DNA of 64,000 bases from an uncultured Chlamydiae bacterium (GTDB lineage Bacteria; Chlamydiota; Chlamydiia; Chlamydiales; 2-12-FULL-49-11). The notes below the pieces were generated by a model that was given only the letters and a program-made list of their open reading frames with translations, ran no database searches and was not told the origin of the DNA. The position numbers and the translations under genes are program-made. Positions 25,653 through 34,070 of the stretch are shown piece after piece. Each line of letters starts with the position of its first letter. The stretch's first letter is position 1. Location of the stretch: positions 154,369-218,368 of the forward strand of contig CALKUQ010000018.1 in assembly GCA_937996705.1 (NCBI GenBank), given 5' to 3'.

Positions 25653-26864
25653 TTATTTTACAAGGGTCTTTGTGAGAAGCTCTAAGGAAGGAAGGGTTCC
25701 AAACTCAATAAACTCAAGGGTTGCCCCCCCACCGGTTGATATGCAAGTAATTTTTTGATCTAAATGGAGGGTGTGGATTACTGCTGCAGAATCTCCCCCT
25801 CCGACTATTGTCATAACTTTTTTTGAAGAGATCATCTCTGCAACTTGGTAAGTTCCTTTTTGAAAGGGGGGGAGTTCATACACTCCGACAGGTCCATTCC
25901 AAAAAATTGTTTTAGGTTCATTGAGAGCCTCTCTCCAAGCAGATATCGTTGCAGGTCCAATGTCAACCCCCGACCATCCCTCAGGAATTCCATCTTCCAT
26001 GGATACAGTAATTGTCTTAGAAGCCTCTGTTACAGTTTCTGCGCAAAGGACGTCTAAGGGGAGTTGCAAATCAACCCCTTTTCTCGAGGCCCGCTTGATA
26101 ATTTTGTAGGCAATATCGAGGTAATTTGGGTCGAAAAGAGAATTCCCAATCTCTTTGCCTAGCGCTTTATGAAAAGTAAATGCCATCGCTCCGCCGATCA
26201 AAAGACCATCAACCTTGTCTAGCAAAGCCTCGAGGATTCCAATTTTACTTCCGATTTTACTTCCGCCGATAATTGCGTAAAATGGCTTTTGTGCTTGGGT
26301 AAGTAGGTTTGTTAAGATTGTTACCTCTTTTTCTACTAAAAATCCAGCGCAAGATTCTTTGTATTTTGGGACGATGGTAAAATTTGAGGCGTGTTTTCTG
26401 TGAGCTGTGCCAAATGCATCGTTTACGTAAGCATCCCCGAGCCGCGCAAGCTTATCGGCAAAAATGGGGTCCTTCTCAGGATTTTCCTCTCCTTCATGAA
26501 AGCGGAGATTTTCCAAAAGTAAGATTTGCCCAGGAAGAAGTTTGCTCGCCATTTTTTCGCAAATTTCCCCTATGCAATCTGGTGCAAAGGCAACTTCTTT
26601 GTTCAGAAGCTCGGAAAGTCTTTTTGCAACAGGGGCAAGGGAAAGTTCAGGGACCCTCTTTCCATTCGGTCTGCCTAGGTGACTCATTACAATAACTGAG
26701 CCCCCCCTTTCTAAAATAAATTTAATGGAGTTTAAGGAGGCTTTAATCCTTCCATCATCGATAATTTCCCCTTGCGGGTTTAAAGGGACGTTTAAATCAG
26801 AGCGGATTAGGATGCGGTTCCCTTTTAGAGGAAGTTCGCGTAGTGTTTTGAGTCTTAATCCCAC
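25653..26864 (-). CDS. pgk: Phosphoglycerate kinase
   Basis: Pgk makes ATP from 1,3-bisphosphoglycerate in glycolysis. The 403-residue product carries RSDLNVPLN (22-30), MSHLGRPNGKRVPELSLAPVAKRLSELL, LLENLRFHEGEENPEKDP, YVNDAFGTAHRKHASN, GGSKIGSKIGILEALLDKVD, and the C-terminal nucleotide site FWNGPVGVYE with VGGGDSAAV and STGGGATLEF. All are expected for the two-domain enzyme and the length is normal. It lies 9 bp downstream of argS on the same strand. Confidence 0.97.
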   Translation of the reverse strand: MGLRLKTLRELPLKGNRILIRSDLNVPLNPQGEIIDDGRIKASLNSIKFILERGGSVIVMSHLGRPNGKRVPELSLAPVAKRLSELLNKEVAFAPDCIGEICEKMASKLLPGQILLLENLRFHEGEENPEKDPIFADKLARLGDAYVNDAFGTAHRKHASNFTIVPKYKESCAGFLVEKEVTILTNLLTQAQKPFYAIIGGSKIGSKIGILEALLDKVDGLLIGGAMAFTFHKALGKEIGNSLFDPNYLDIAYKIIKRASRKGVDLQLPLDVLCAETVTEASKTITVSMEDGIPEGWSGVDIGPATISAWREALNEPKTIFWNGPVGVYELPPFQKGTYQVAEMISSKKVMTIVGGGDSAAVIHTLHLDQKITCISTGGGATLEFIEFGTLPSLELLTKTLVK

Positions 26865-26873
26865 AATAGATCC

Positions 26874-28589
26874 TTACATTTTCGATAGAGTTTTAATTCC
26901 TAAAATTTGCAAACCTTGAGAAATGATTTTTTGGGTCAGTTGGCACAAAAGTAAGCGGCTTTCTTGGGTATCAGACCCCTCAACTCTGCAATCTCTAAAA
27001 AAGGTATGGAATTTTTCAGCAAGTTGGTAGAGGTAATCGGTGAGTCTATTAGGTAATAATTCTTCATCCATACTTTTAAGCGCTTCCCCAAATCTTCTGA
27101 GGTGAAGTCCTAGGGAAATTTCAGAAGGATGGGTCAATACAATTTTTCCCCCTTTAGTCGGAGGGGGTAATTTTTTATGAATACTCTCGATTCTCACAAA
27201 TGCATACAAGATGAAGGCAACGGTATTTCCTTCGAATTTGAGCATTCTTTCATAGCTGAAGGTGTAGTCTTTGACTCTGTTGCAAGAAAGATCTGCATAT
27301 TTTACCGCGCCGATTCCTAAAATTTTTGCCGATTCGTCTAGATTTTCTACATCTCTTTCTGCAAGAAGTTTTTTTGCTGCAATGATAGACTCATCGAGCA
27401 AATCGCGGAGGCTTTCGGTTTCCCCCTCTCTTGTTTTAAATTTTGTCCCTGCAGCAGATAGGACAAGACCAAATGGAACGTGCTCGAATTTTGTTTTAGT
27501 AGGGTCGATCAGACCTGCTTTTAAAGCTGCCGCATAGACCATTTTAAAATGGACCGATTGCCCTATGTCCGTTACAATAATGATTCGCTCTGCACGGTCG
27601 TGAGTCACTCGGTAATTAAATCCAGCAAGATCGGTTGTTGCATAGTTGTATCCGCCGTCGCTTTTTTGAATGATTAAGGGGAGGGGTTCCCCCTCCTTAT
27701 TCGTATAACCCTCAAGAAAAACGCATTTTGCGCCGCCATCAATTTTAACAAGACCAAGTTCTTCAAATTTAGCAACCACTTCACTTAAATAGGGATTATA
27801 AAAGGATTCGCCCCTTTCGTGAATATGGACATCTAAAAGATCGTAAATCTCTGAGAACGCTCGCCTTGAAATGTCGCAAATGTGGTTCCAAGCAGCGATT
27901 GAATCTGGGTTACCCCCTTGCAGTTTTACAACTTCTTCCTGGGCAGTTTTTTTAAAAATCGGGTCTTCGTCGAATTTTTTCTTTGAGCTCTTATACCACT
28001 CCATCAGTTCTTCAATAGGAGTCTGGCTCTTTTTGTCGAGGGCTGAGGGGTGAAAGAGCTTCAAATAAGCGATCAGCATGCCAAATTGCGTTCCCCAGTC
28101 CCCGATGTGATTCAACCTTAGTACATCGTGCCCTAAAAATTCATAGAGTCTAGCTAAGCTGTCTCCGATAATAGTCGATCGCAAGTGTCCGACATGCATT
28201 GCCTTGGCAATGTTTGGGCTAGAAAACTCGCAAATAATTTTTTCATTTTTTACAAGTTCAGGGACCCCAAGGCGCTTATCGTCTAAAATTTTAGTTAAAT
28301 CGGATTCTAGTTGCTTGCAATCAATGTGAATGTTGATGAAACCAGGGCCACTAGCCTCCATTTTAGCGATTAAATGGTAGGGGTCTTGTATTTTTCCGAT
28401 TATTAAATGGGCAACATCTCTTGGGTTTTTTCCTAAAATTTTCGCAAATTTCAGGGCGCTATTGCATTGGTAATCCCCAAAGGATTCCTTAGTGCTCTGA
28501 GTGATTTCAACGAGATCTTTTAAATCTAGAGCTTCAAGAGTTGCCTCTTGAAACATTTTAGCCAGTTGTGAAGAAAGATTTTGTGTCAT
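26874..28589 (-). CDS. argS: Arginyl-tRNA synthetase
   Basis: This class I aminoacyl-tRNA synthetase charges tRNA-Arg. The 571 residues include the N-terminal Add-1 domain, the SPNIAKAMHVGHLRSTIIGDS block with the HIGH-equivalent HVGH, the catalytic-domain LNHIGDWGTQFGMLIAYL and YATTDLAGFNYR segments, the TFGLVLSAAGTKFKTREGE-type region in which the KMSKS lysine signature is degenerate as in many ArgRS, and a C-terminal DALR anticodon-binding domain. It is the promoter-proximal gene of the minus-strand run. In C. trachomatis argS neighbours murA, which is about 5.5 kb away here. Confidence 0.97.
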   Translation of the reverse strand: MTQNLSSQLAKMFQEATLEALDLKDLVEITQSTKESFGDYQCNSALKFAKILGKNPRDVAHLIIGKIQDPYHLIAKMEASGPGFINIHIDCKQLESDLTKILDDKRLGVPELVKNEKIICEFSSPNIAKAMHVGHLRSTIIGDSLARLYEFLGHDVLRLNHIGDWGTQFGMLIAYLKLFHPSALDKKSQTPIEELMEWYKSSKKKFDEDPIFKKTAQEEVVKLQGGNPDSIAAWNHICDISRRAFSEIYDLLDVHIHERGESFYNPYLSEVVAKFEELGLVKIDGGAKCVFLEGYTNKEGEPLPLIIQKSDGGYNYATTDLAGFNYRVTHDRAERIIIVTDIGQSVHFKMVYAAALKAGLIDPTKTKFEHVPFGLVLSAAGTKFKTREGETESLRDLLDESIIAAKKLLAERDVENLDESAKILGIGAVKYADLSCNRVKDYTFSYERMLKFEGNTVAFILYAFVRIESIHKKLPPPTKGGKIVLTHPSEISLGLHLRRFGEALKSMDEELLPNRLTDYLYQLAEKFHTFFRDCRVEGSDTQESRLLLCQLTQKIISQGLQILGIKTLSKM

Positions 28590-28841
28590 GAGTAAATAGT
28601 TTTTATCGTCAGTCTATACCCTTATGTAATTCAAAGTCTTGTTTTTTCTTGTACAATTTGTTTTTTAGATTTTGCTCAGTCGGGCCTGTCTTAATCAGAC
28701 CCTTACTTGAAAGCGTCAATTTCTAATCAACCTAAAAAGATCCCTCTTTGAAAAATCTGGAGCGTTTTCCTGTCGCCAGTATAAACAATTTTCCGTTTTC
28801 AAAGAAGGGGTAATTTTAGAAACACCTTGAGAGAAATTGCT

Positions 28842-30134
28842 CTATTTTCGAGTTGACTCCTCAATTGCAGTTTGAATTAAGTGGTCAAGCAGGCCTTCAT
28901 CACAAGAGATCGGTTCTGCTGGCTTAGCTGATCCATCTCTTAAAGTGCAGAGAACAATGCTTTTGACAATCTCTTTCCATCTAGAATCGTAGAGAGTTTC
29001 GAAGGGGGGGATATCTGGATATTTAATAAAGTGCTGGTAGAGAGCGGGATATATTTGCCCAATAGCGGTTTCAACCCCATAGTAGAGCCTCATTTTTGCG
29101 CTTACTTGAGAGGAGATTTCAAAAAGAGGGGTAAATATTTCAGGTTTTAGCTTGGCTCTTTGAAGAGCTTTAAGCGTCCTATCATGATAGAAATTTCCAA
29201 AATCGTTCCCATATCTGTTTAAAAAGGGGATAATTTTTCCCTCTGGGTCATCTAGATAGGATGGATCCACTCCGGTAACAAGTTGGAAAAACACATTTGA
29301 ATCAAGGGTGCTAGAAAAAAAATCGTTTAGAACGGCGATTTTTTCTTCAGGGACATCATGGAAGTAGGGATTTTTTGCCTCTAGAGTTTTTTTTGCCTCC
29401 TCAGATTTTGCCCCTTCTTCTAGAGACAGCGTGATAGAAAAATCGGTGGGAGAGATGGTTGCACATTCGAAGGTGCTAAAGCCATAGTAATTTAGCCAGT
29501 GTGCAGGTAGGTAATTACCAAAGGAATTATACGCCGACCTTGTAAATAAAAAACCTCTTCCCCCTGGAATTTCAATAACTCCTTGTGAGGGGAGATCAGC
29601 CTTTACCTCCTCCTCTTGAAATCGGGCAAGAATTTGGGGGAGAATGGAAGATTCCCAAAGCTCTTTACGCTGTTCCTCTTTATTAATATAAACAACCATT
29701 TCCTTTCCAGTAGAGTCTTCAAAAGCGTGAGTTTGGCTGATTTTCAACGATCTAAAAGTAGATATATGAGAATCATTCAAAATGTTTGATACGATATAGA
29801 ATGCTTTTGCTAGGTTAGTACTTTCTCTAAAAAGGGAGATATCTATCCTTGCACAACGGGATGAGAAGGTGCCCGTTCTCTCAAATGTTACCGAGTGTGA
29901 ATGTTTATGTGTTTTAACATCGTAGTCTAAGTAGCGCTCTTTTCCAAGAACATCTATATAATTCAAAACTTGAAGGGGAAGTTTCGTTAGATCTATTGCA
30001 CTCTCAGAATCTCTTGAAAGAACCTCTGCGGAAGCTTCAAGTGCAGATCCTGCTTCTGTAGCTCTTGCCCCCTCCGCTGCTGCTAGTGATGGAACTAGAT
30101 GTTGCGACGGCGAAGAATAATTTGTCGGTATCAT
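28842..30134 (-). CDS. Hypothetical protein, possibly effector-like
   Basis: This encodes 430 residues without a signal peptide or obvious membrane segment. The N-terminal 45 residues are low-complexity and rich in Ser, Ala and Glu, a composition common at type III secretion N-termini though not diagnostic. The body alternates charged helices with short strands (IEIPGGRGFLFTRSAYNSFG, YYGFSTFECATISPTDFSITLSLEE) and shows no catalytic motif that I recognise. It is isolated by non-coding gaps of 252 and 467 bp. The frame uses codons like those of its neighbours, so it is probably a real gene of unknown function. Confidence 0.6.
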   Translation of the reverse strand: MIPTNYSSPSQHLVPSLAAAEGARATEAGSALEASAEVLSRDSESAIDLTKLPLQVLNYIDVLGKERYLDYDVKTHKHSHSVTFERTGTFSSRCARIDISLFRESTNLAKAFYIVSNILNDSHISTFRSLKISQTHAFEDSTGKEMVVYINKEEQRKELWESSILPQILARFQEEEVKADLPSQGVIEIPGGRGFLFTRSAYNSFGNYLPAHWLNYYGFSTFECATISPTDFSITLSLEEGAKSEEAKKTLEAKNPYFHDVPEEKIAVLNDFFSSTLDSNVFFQLVTGVDPSYLDDPEGKIIPFLNRYGNDFGNFYHDRTLKALQRAKLKPEIFTPLFEISSQVSAKMRLYYGVETAIGQIYPALYQHFIKYPDIPPFETLYDSRWKEIVKSIVLCTLRDGSAKPAEPISCDEGLLDHLIQTAIEESTRK

Positions 30135-30601
30135 TTTGAATTCCTTGGATTATTTTTCCAAAAACTTTATACTTATGCCCTCTTTTTATCAAGTTTATTC
30201 TCAGATTGCTTCTCTGATATCCCTTTAAATTAAGTTAGTTAAGAGTCCCTTGTCACAAAAGAGAGGTTACGCCGGTTTTAGGGAGCTCTCGAAAAAGGTC
30301 TAGTCCCGCTTCTGAGGTTACAAGGAAGGGGAAAATAGTTGCTGAGAAGGGGAAATAATTTTTTACTTGAATTTGAAGTTCGGACGTAATTAAAATTTGT
30401 GAGTATAATTTTAAAAACTTTTTTTGCGTATTTATAAAAAAACAAGACTTCGTTATTTTATCAATTAATTTCATTTATTTGAAAGGGGGATGAAGGGGAA
30501 GAAGAGAGCTTCTTCTATTGTTTTCAAATTCGCTTTGTTTTTAGTATTGTCATTAATGGGGGGGTTGGGTAAGCTATACTGCCAAGAGGAGTGCCAGCGA
30601 T
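30135..30601. other. Intergenic region with doubtful short ORFs
   Basis: This 467-bp gap between divergent genes contains no repeat copy or tRNA that I could see. A 73-codon minus-strand frame (30253-30474) and a 45-codon plus-strand frame (from 30490) are open; the first looks spurious and the second is listed separately. A promoter for the DUF2709-tsaE-dnaQ operon must lie here, but no -10/-35 pair stands out. Confidence 0.4.
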
Positions 30602-30627
30602 ATGACAAAGTTAGTTGTTTCAGATAG
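30490..30627 (+). CDS. Possible 45-residue secreted peptide overlapping the DUF2709 start
   Basis: This short frame encodes a basic N-terminus (MKGKKRASS), a hydrophobic core (IVFKFALFLVLSLMGGLG) and a Cys-containing tail, which resembles a signal peptide plus a short mature part. A purine run (GAAAGGGGGA) touches the ATG and leaves poor ribosome spacing, and the last 26 bases overlap the next gene in another frame. It could be a leader peptide, a remnant of a secreted protein, or chance. Confidence 0.25.
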   Translation: MKGKKRASSIVFKFALFLVLSLMGGLGKLYCQEECQRYDKVSCFR

Positions 30628-31363
30628 TATTATTTCCGCAATGGAGGCTTTTTTAAAGAAAAATAGAAGAGCTGACCTAATTTCTACCTACCTGTTTTTT
30701 CTAGAGAAAAAGCATCATTTGGATCCTGTTGTCTTCATGCGTGAAAAAAAGATTTATCAGAGTAAAGATGATCTCATTCACAGTTTAGAAAAAGAGGGGA
30801 AATTGTGGAGAGAGACTGAAATCAAGATTCAAATCGGAAAGCCTAGTGTCAATGCTGCGACTCAAAAAATTTATATTTGCCCCTTTACTGGGAAAGTTTT
30901 TGGAGACAATACCCATCCGAACCCTCAAGATGCAATTTATGAGTGGGTTTCAAAATGTCCTGAGAATACAGAAAGAAACGACGGTATGCGTGTAAAGAAG
31001 TTTTACATTTCTGAAGATCCAGAAGTGATAAAGACTTATATCAAAGAACAGAAAGAGCCGATCAAAAAAATTGTATACACATCTGTGATAACAGGAAAAC
31101 TGTTCCATAGTAGAAATAGTGTGATCGAAGATTTTTGTGCCAATCACATTCGCTCAATTCCGATGAAAGATGTACCAACACAGAACCGATTTGAAATCCA
31201 AGAAGACTTTCTAGAGTTTATTCAAACTCACCTTGAAGAGAGTAAGATTGCTGGATTTGTGGAAGCCCTTTCTAGTTATGAGCCTTTTGCAAAACACGTC
31301 CAAAGATGGATGGAAGAAAACGCAGAAGAGTCAGAAGAGGAAGAATCTCCTGAAGAGGAGTAG
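30602..31363 (+). CDS. DUF2709-like conserved chlamydial protein
   Basis: This encodes 253 residues, soluble, with an acidic tail (ENAEESEEEESPEEE). Two similar blocks each carry an I(C/T)...TGK(V/L)F motif (KIYICPFTGKVFGDN and IVYTSVITGKLFHSR), so the protein may contain an internal duplication of a strand-turn unit. It heads the tsaE-dnaQ operon; the same order is present in C. trachomatis (CT538-CT537-CT536, from memory), where this family was annotated as DUF2709 with no known function. The stop codon is 3 bases from the start of tsaE, which uses this gene's GAGGAG end as its binding site. Confidence 0.75.
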   Translation: MTKLVVSDSIISAMEAFLKKNRRADLISTYLFFLEKKHHLDPVVFMREKKIYQSKDDLIHSLEKEGKLWRETEIKIQIGKPSVNAATQKIYICPFTGKVFGDNTHPNPQDAIYEWVSKCPENTERNDGMRVKKFYISEDPEVIKTYIKEQKEPIKKIVYTSVITGKLFHSRNSVIEDFCANHIRSIPMKDVPTQNRFEIQEDFLEFIQTHLEESKIAGFVEALSSYEPFAKHVQRWMEENAEESEEEESPEEE

Positions 31364-31366
31364 GCC

Positions 31367-31786
31367 ATTATCAAAGAGCTTCTTAGATCAGATGAGGAGA
31401 CACGGGCGTTTGCAAAAGAGTTTGCAAAAAAACTTGTTGCAGGAGACGTTGTTTGTTTAGTGGGCAACTTGGGTGCAGGAAAGACCACGTTTGTAAAAGG
31501 GGTGGCCTCTCACTTTGGTATTTCTGAAGATCACGTTTTGAGCCCAACTTTTGTCTACATGAATCTCTATGACCATCTTGCCCATTTCGATCTGTATCGC
31601 TTGCAAGGGGAAGAGCAGTTTTTTTCAATGGGTTTTGACGAGTATTTTACCCCTCCTTATATAGCACTGGTAGAGTGGCCAGGTATACTTAAAAAGGCCC
31701 TTCCAGAAAAGTCTTATTGGGTAACCATAGAGCATTGCGAAAAGGGAAGAGAAATAGAAGTAACACAAAGGATAGAGACAAGATGA
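31367..31786 (+). CDS. tsaE: tRNA threonylcarbamoyladenosine ATPase TsaE (probable AUU start)
   Basis: TsaE (YjeE) is the ATPase partner of TsaB/TsaD in making t6A37 on ANN-decoding tRNAs. The Walker A is GNLGAGKTTFVKG; further motifs are SPTFVYMNLYDH, HFDLYRL and the EWPG segment. The frame is homologous from about ELLRSDEETRAFAKEFAKKL, well upstream of the first NTG codon (GTG at 31460, next to Walker A). The best start is ATT at 31367, six bases after GAGGAG (31355-31360), giving 139 residues, the usual size. No ATG, GTG or TTG in frame exists between the upstream stop and 31460. Its end overlaps dnaQ by 4 bp. Confidence 0.88.
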   Translation: MIKELLRSDEETRAFAKEFAKKLVAGDVVCLVGNLGAGKTTFVKGVASHFGISEDHVLSPTFVYMNLYDHLAHFDLYRLQGEEQFFSMGFDEYFTPPYIALVEWPGILKKALPEKSYWVTIEHCEKGREIEVTQRIETR

Positions 31787-32541
31787 CGCCAAGATCAAAA
31801 CTTCAAGAGGAAATTTTTATTTGTTTAGACTGTGAAGCAACAGGTCTTGAAATTGCATCTGAAGAAATTATCGAGATAGCAGTTGTGAAGTTCAATTTTA
31901 ACGGGATTATTGAGCAGTTTGATACCCTTGTTGATCCAGAGAGGCCAATACCAGCTGAGTCTACAGCAGTTCACCACATTACTGATGATATGGTAAAAGG
32001 TAAGCCGAAAATTGGCGATGTTCTCCCTAAAGTGATCGAAATGGTCGGAAATCATGTTGTTATGGGGCATAACATCGGCTTTGATCTAAATTTTATCATT
32101 GATTCGGCAAAGAAGAGGAATATTCCTTGTAATATTGATTTACAAAACACAATTGATACAGTTCGTCTTGCAAGACTCTACGGAGAGAGTGCGTCAAATA
32201 AACTTGAGGATCTTCGTAAGCACTTTAATATTGCAGAAGAGGGGGCTCACCGGGCACTCAATGACGTTATTGTAAATATTCAAGTGTTCAAATATCTTGC
32301 TAAGGCTTTCAAATCCACAGCCGAAATTATGAAGAGACTTAGAGAGCCTATTTTAATGAAAGTAATGCCGTTAGGTAAGCATAAAGGGAAGCCTTTTAAA
32401 GAGTTGCCTATTGACTATCTTCACTGGGCCTCACACCAAGATTTCGACCAAGATCTACTTTTTAGTCTTCAAGATGAGAAAAAAAAGAGGAATAAGAAAA
32501 AACCTTTCTTAGACTCTTGCAATCCTTTTGCAGACCTCTAG
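31783..32541 (+). CDS. DnaQ-family 3'-5' exonuclease with C-terminal DUF3820
   Basis: This encodes 252 residues from an ATG that overlaps the tsaE stop (ATGA). The DEDD-type exonuclease domain shows CLDCEATGLE (D, E), HHITDDMV, MGHNIGFDLNFI (D) and GAHRALNDVIV (H, D). The C-terminal part, MPLGKHKGKPFKELPIDYLHWASHQ, matches DUF3820, often found fused to DnaQ exonucleases. It probably acts as a proofreading or RNA/DNA-trimming exonuclease; in chlamydiae several dnaQ-like genes exist, so assigning it as the polymerase III epsilon subunit is unsafe. Confidence 0.9.
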   Translation: MTPRSKLQEEIFICLDCEATGLEIASEEIIEIAVVKFNFNGIIEQFDTLVDPERPIPAESTAVHHITDDMVKGKPKIGDVLPKVIEMVGNHVVMGHNIGFDLNFIIDSAKKRNIPCNIDLQNTIDTVRLARLYGESASNKLEDLRKHFNIAEEGAHRALNDVIVNIQVFKYLAKAFKSTAEIMKRLREPILMKVMPLGKHKGKPFKELPIDYLHWASHQDFDQDLLFSLQDEKKKRNKKKPFLDSCNPFADL

Positions 32542-32603
32542 AATGTAAACCCGGCTTTTGGGTAAGATTCAATTGGAAAGCTTTCAATTAAAGGACTATA
32601 TAA

Positions 32604-32792
32604 TTACTTCAGTCGGCAGGACGATTTGCCGAGGAGTTGGTAGAGAATGCACCAGCTTGCAGCTGCTTCATAGAGGGTAAATAGCCCAAAGCCTGCTGCA
32701 ATCCAGCTGCTTTGCCAGATTGCGTATGCAAACAGTGCAAGAGCAATGGTTAATCTGAAAATTCTGTCTTTTGTGCCGATATTTTTTTTCAT
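32604..32792 (-). CDS. Small two-pass membrane protein, DUF2892 family
   Basis: This encodes 62 residues. The pattern N-IGTKDRIFRLTIALALFAYAIW...AAGFGLFTLYEAAASWCILYQLLG is the YgaP-like DUF2892 family: a short amphipathic N-terminus and two membrane helices separated by a tight turn, with a CxxY/L motif before a Cys-rich end. The start overlaps the epmB stop by 4 bp (ATGA), so it is translationally coupled to epmB. Its function is unknown. Confidence 0.85.
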   Translation of the reverse strand: MKKNIGTKDRIFRLTIALALFAYAIWQSSWIAAGFGLFTLYEAAASWCILYQLLGKSSCRLK

Positions 32793-33763
32793 AGGAGCGT
32801 TTTGTAAGGTTTGAATGGCACTTCTTGTGCAAAGCGGGGCACTGCGTACCCTGGGAGAACTTTACGCAATTCCTCAATTAAATATCTACCTTTTTCAAGG
32901 GCTACTTCGAAGTGGGAGGTGCCACTGACTTGATCGAGCTTATGGAGGTAGTAGGGGATAACTCCCTTGGCAGAGGTGTTTAAAAAAAGTTCTTTTAGAG
33001 AGGGGAGGTCGTCATTTATCCCCTTTAGTAGAACTGTTTGCATAAGAGTTGGGATTCCCAGAGATTGAATTGATTTTAGAGCTTTGAAAATGTCTAAGTC
33101 AAATTCGGAGTAGTGATTGGCGTGAATTACAAAGACAATTTGTTTTTTTACATGTTTTAACAGTTTTAAAAAAGTAGGGGAGATTCTTTCGGGAATTCCG
33201 ATTGGAAATCTTGTGTGGAATCGAATTATTTGGAGATGGGGAATTGTCTCTAGCTCTAGTAGAAGGCGTTCTAGTTGAACGTCTGATAGGCTTAGGGGAT
33301 CTCCTCCACTTAAAATAACTTCATGCAATGAGGGATTGTTTTTAATGTAGTCCAATTCTTTGGTAAAACCGCTACTTGATTCAGGGTAAGAGAAATTTTG
33401 ACGAAAGCAGTACCTGCAATGCATTGCGCATGCTCCTGAGGCAATCAGAAGAAGTCTCCCCTCGTACTTATGTAAAATCTTCCCCTCTTTTTGAAACGAG
33501 GCGTCGCAGGTCGGGCTTGCTACAAATCCTTGAGATTGGACTAACTCTTCTTGCAAGGGTAAAAATTGTTTTCCAATCGGACAGTTTAAACTATTTTTAT
33601 CTATTTTCTCCGCAATTCTTCGGGGGAGCAAAAAGGGAAATCCTGCTTTCACGAGAAGCTTTCCCCTTTTTTCTTCATCAAGTTCCAAAAATTCGGCAAT
33701 TTCGGAAATTTTTGAAAAGCTCTCTCTTTGGATCTGTCGCCAGCTCTCTCTCTCCATGACCAA
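32789..33763 (-). CDS. epmB: EF-P beta-lysylation lysine 2,3-aminomutase EpmB
   Basis: EpmB (YjeK) is a radical-SAM, PLP-dependent enzyme that turns L-alpha-lysine into (R)-beta-lysine, which EpmA then attaches to EF-P. The 324 residues show the radical SAM cysteines in GACAMHCRYCFRQNF (C112, C116, C119), SGGDPLSLSD, the IPHLQIIRFHTRFPIGIPERI block and RYCF aromatic residues. The length is that of EpmB rather than the larger KamA. Neither epmA nor efp lies in the window. It is transcribed with the DUF2892 gene. Confidence 0.9.
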   Translation of the reverse strand: MVMERESWRQIQRESFSKISEIAEFLELDEEKRGKLLVKAGFPFLLPRRIAEKIDKNSLNCPIGKQFLPLQEELVQSQGFVASPTCDASFQKEGKILHKYEGRLLLIASGACAMHCRYCFRQNFSYPESSSGFTKELDYIKNNPSLHEVILSGGDPLSLSDVQLERLLLELETIPHLQIIRFHTRFPIGIPERISPTFLKLLKHVKKQIVFVIHANHYSEFDLDIFKALKSIQSLGIPTLMQTVLLKGINDDLPSLKELFLNTSAKGVIPYYLHKLDQVSGTSHFEVALEKGRYLIEELRKVLPGYAVPRFAQEVPFKPYKTLL

Positions 33764-33862
33764 TCATTATACAGGAAAGGGGGGCTCAAATCCATTCTTT
33801 TTCAGAGTGATAAATTCAACACCTTTCGAAACTCAAATAAAGAAAATTTTTACATAATATAA

Positions 33863-34034
33863 TATACTCATGACAGTTGAAACACCCTCTTTTTTTTTAC
33901 AAAATCTTTTTATTTCAATTCCGCTTCATCAGGCCTGGTTTCAAACAGAGCCTTCTTCAGCGGACGGCTTCGCCTAATTGAACTAAAACGATTTTGCTGC
34001 GAAAAATCCGGGTCTTTCAACTGTCATGAGTATA
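33863..34034. mobile_element. MITE-like element type 2, shorter copy
   Basis: This 172-bp element has perfect 20-bp ends (TATACTCATGACAGTTGAAA and its complement) shared with the copy at 5009-5347. The right half, from CTTCAGCGGACGGCTTCGCC to the right end, is nearly identical in both copies. It lies between murA and epmB, 36 bp after the murA stop, and has no coding potential. Its intact ends and lack of an internal hairpin make it the uninterrupted form of the element. Confidence 0.7.
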
Positions 34035-34070
34035 TAAAAAAAGGGGGGATCGCGGAGAGAATTGAGCGGT

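Noticed and set aside
30253..30474. 73-codon minus-strand ORF upstream of the DUF2709 gene
   Set aside because: No convincing ribosome binding site, high A+T content and a composition of random hydrophobics; probably chance.
32549..32600. Copy of the 20-bp repeat after dnaQ
   Set aside because: Only AAACCCGG is shared; the rest does not align, so it was not counted. The nearby GAAAGCTTTC palindrome is too short to call a terminator.
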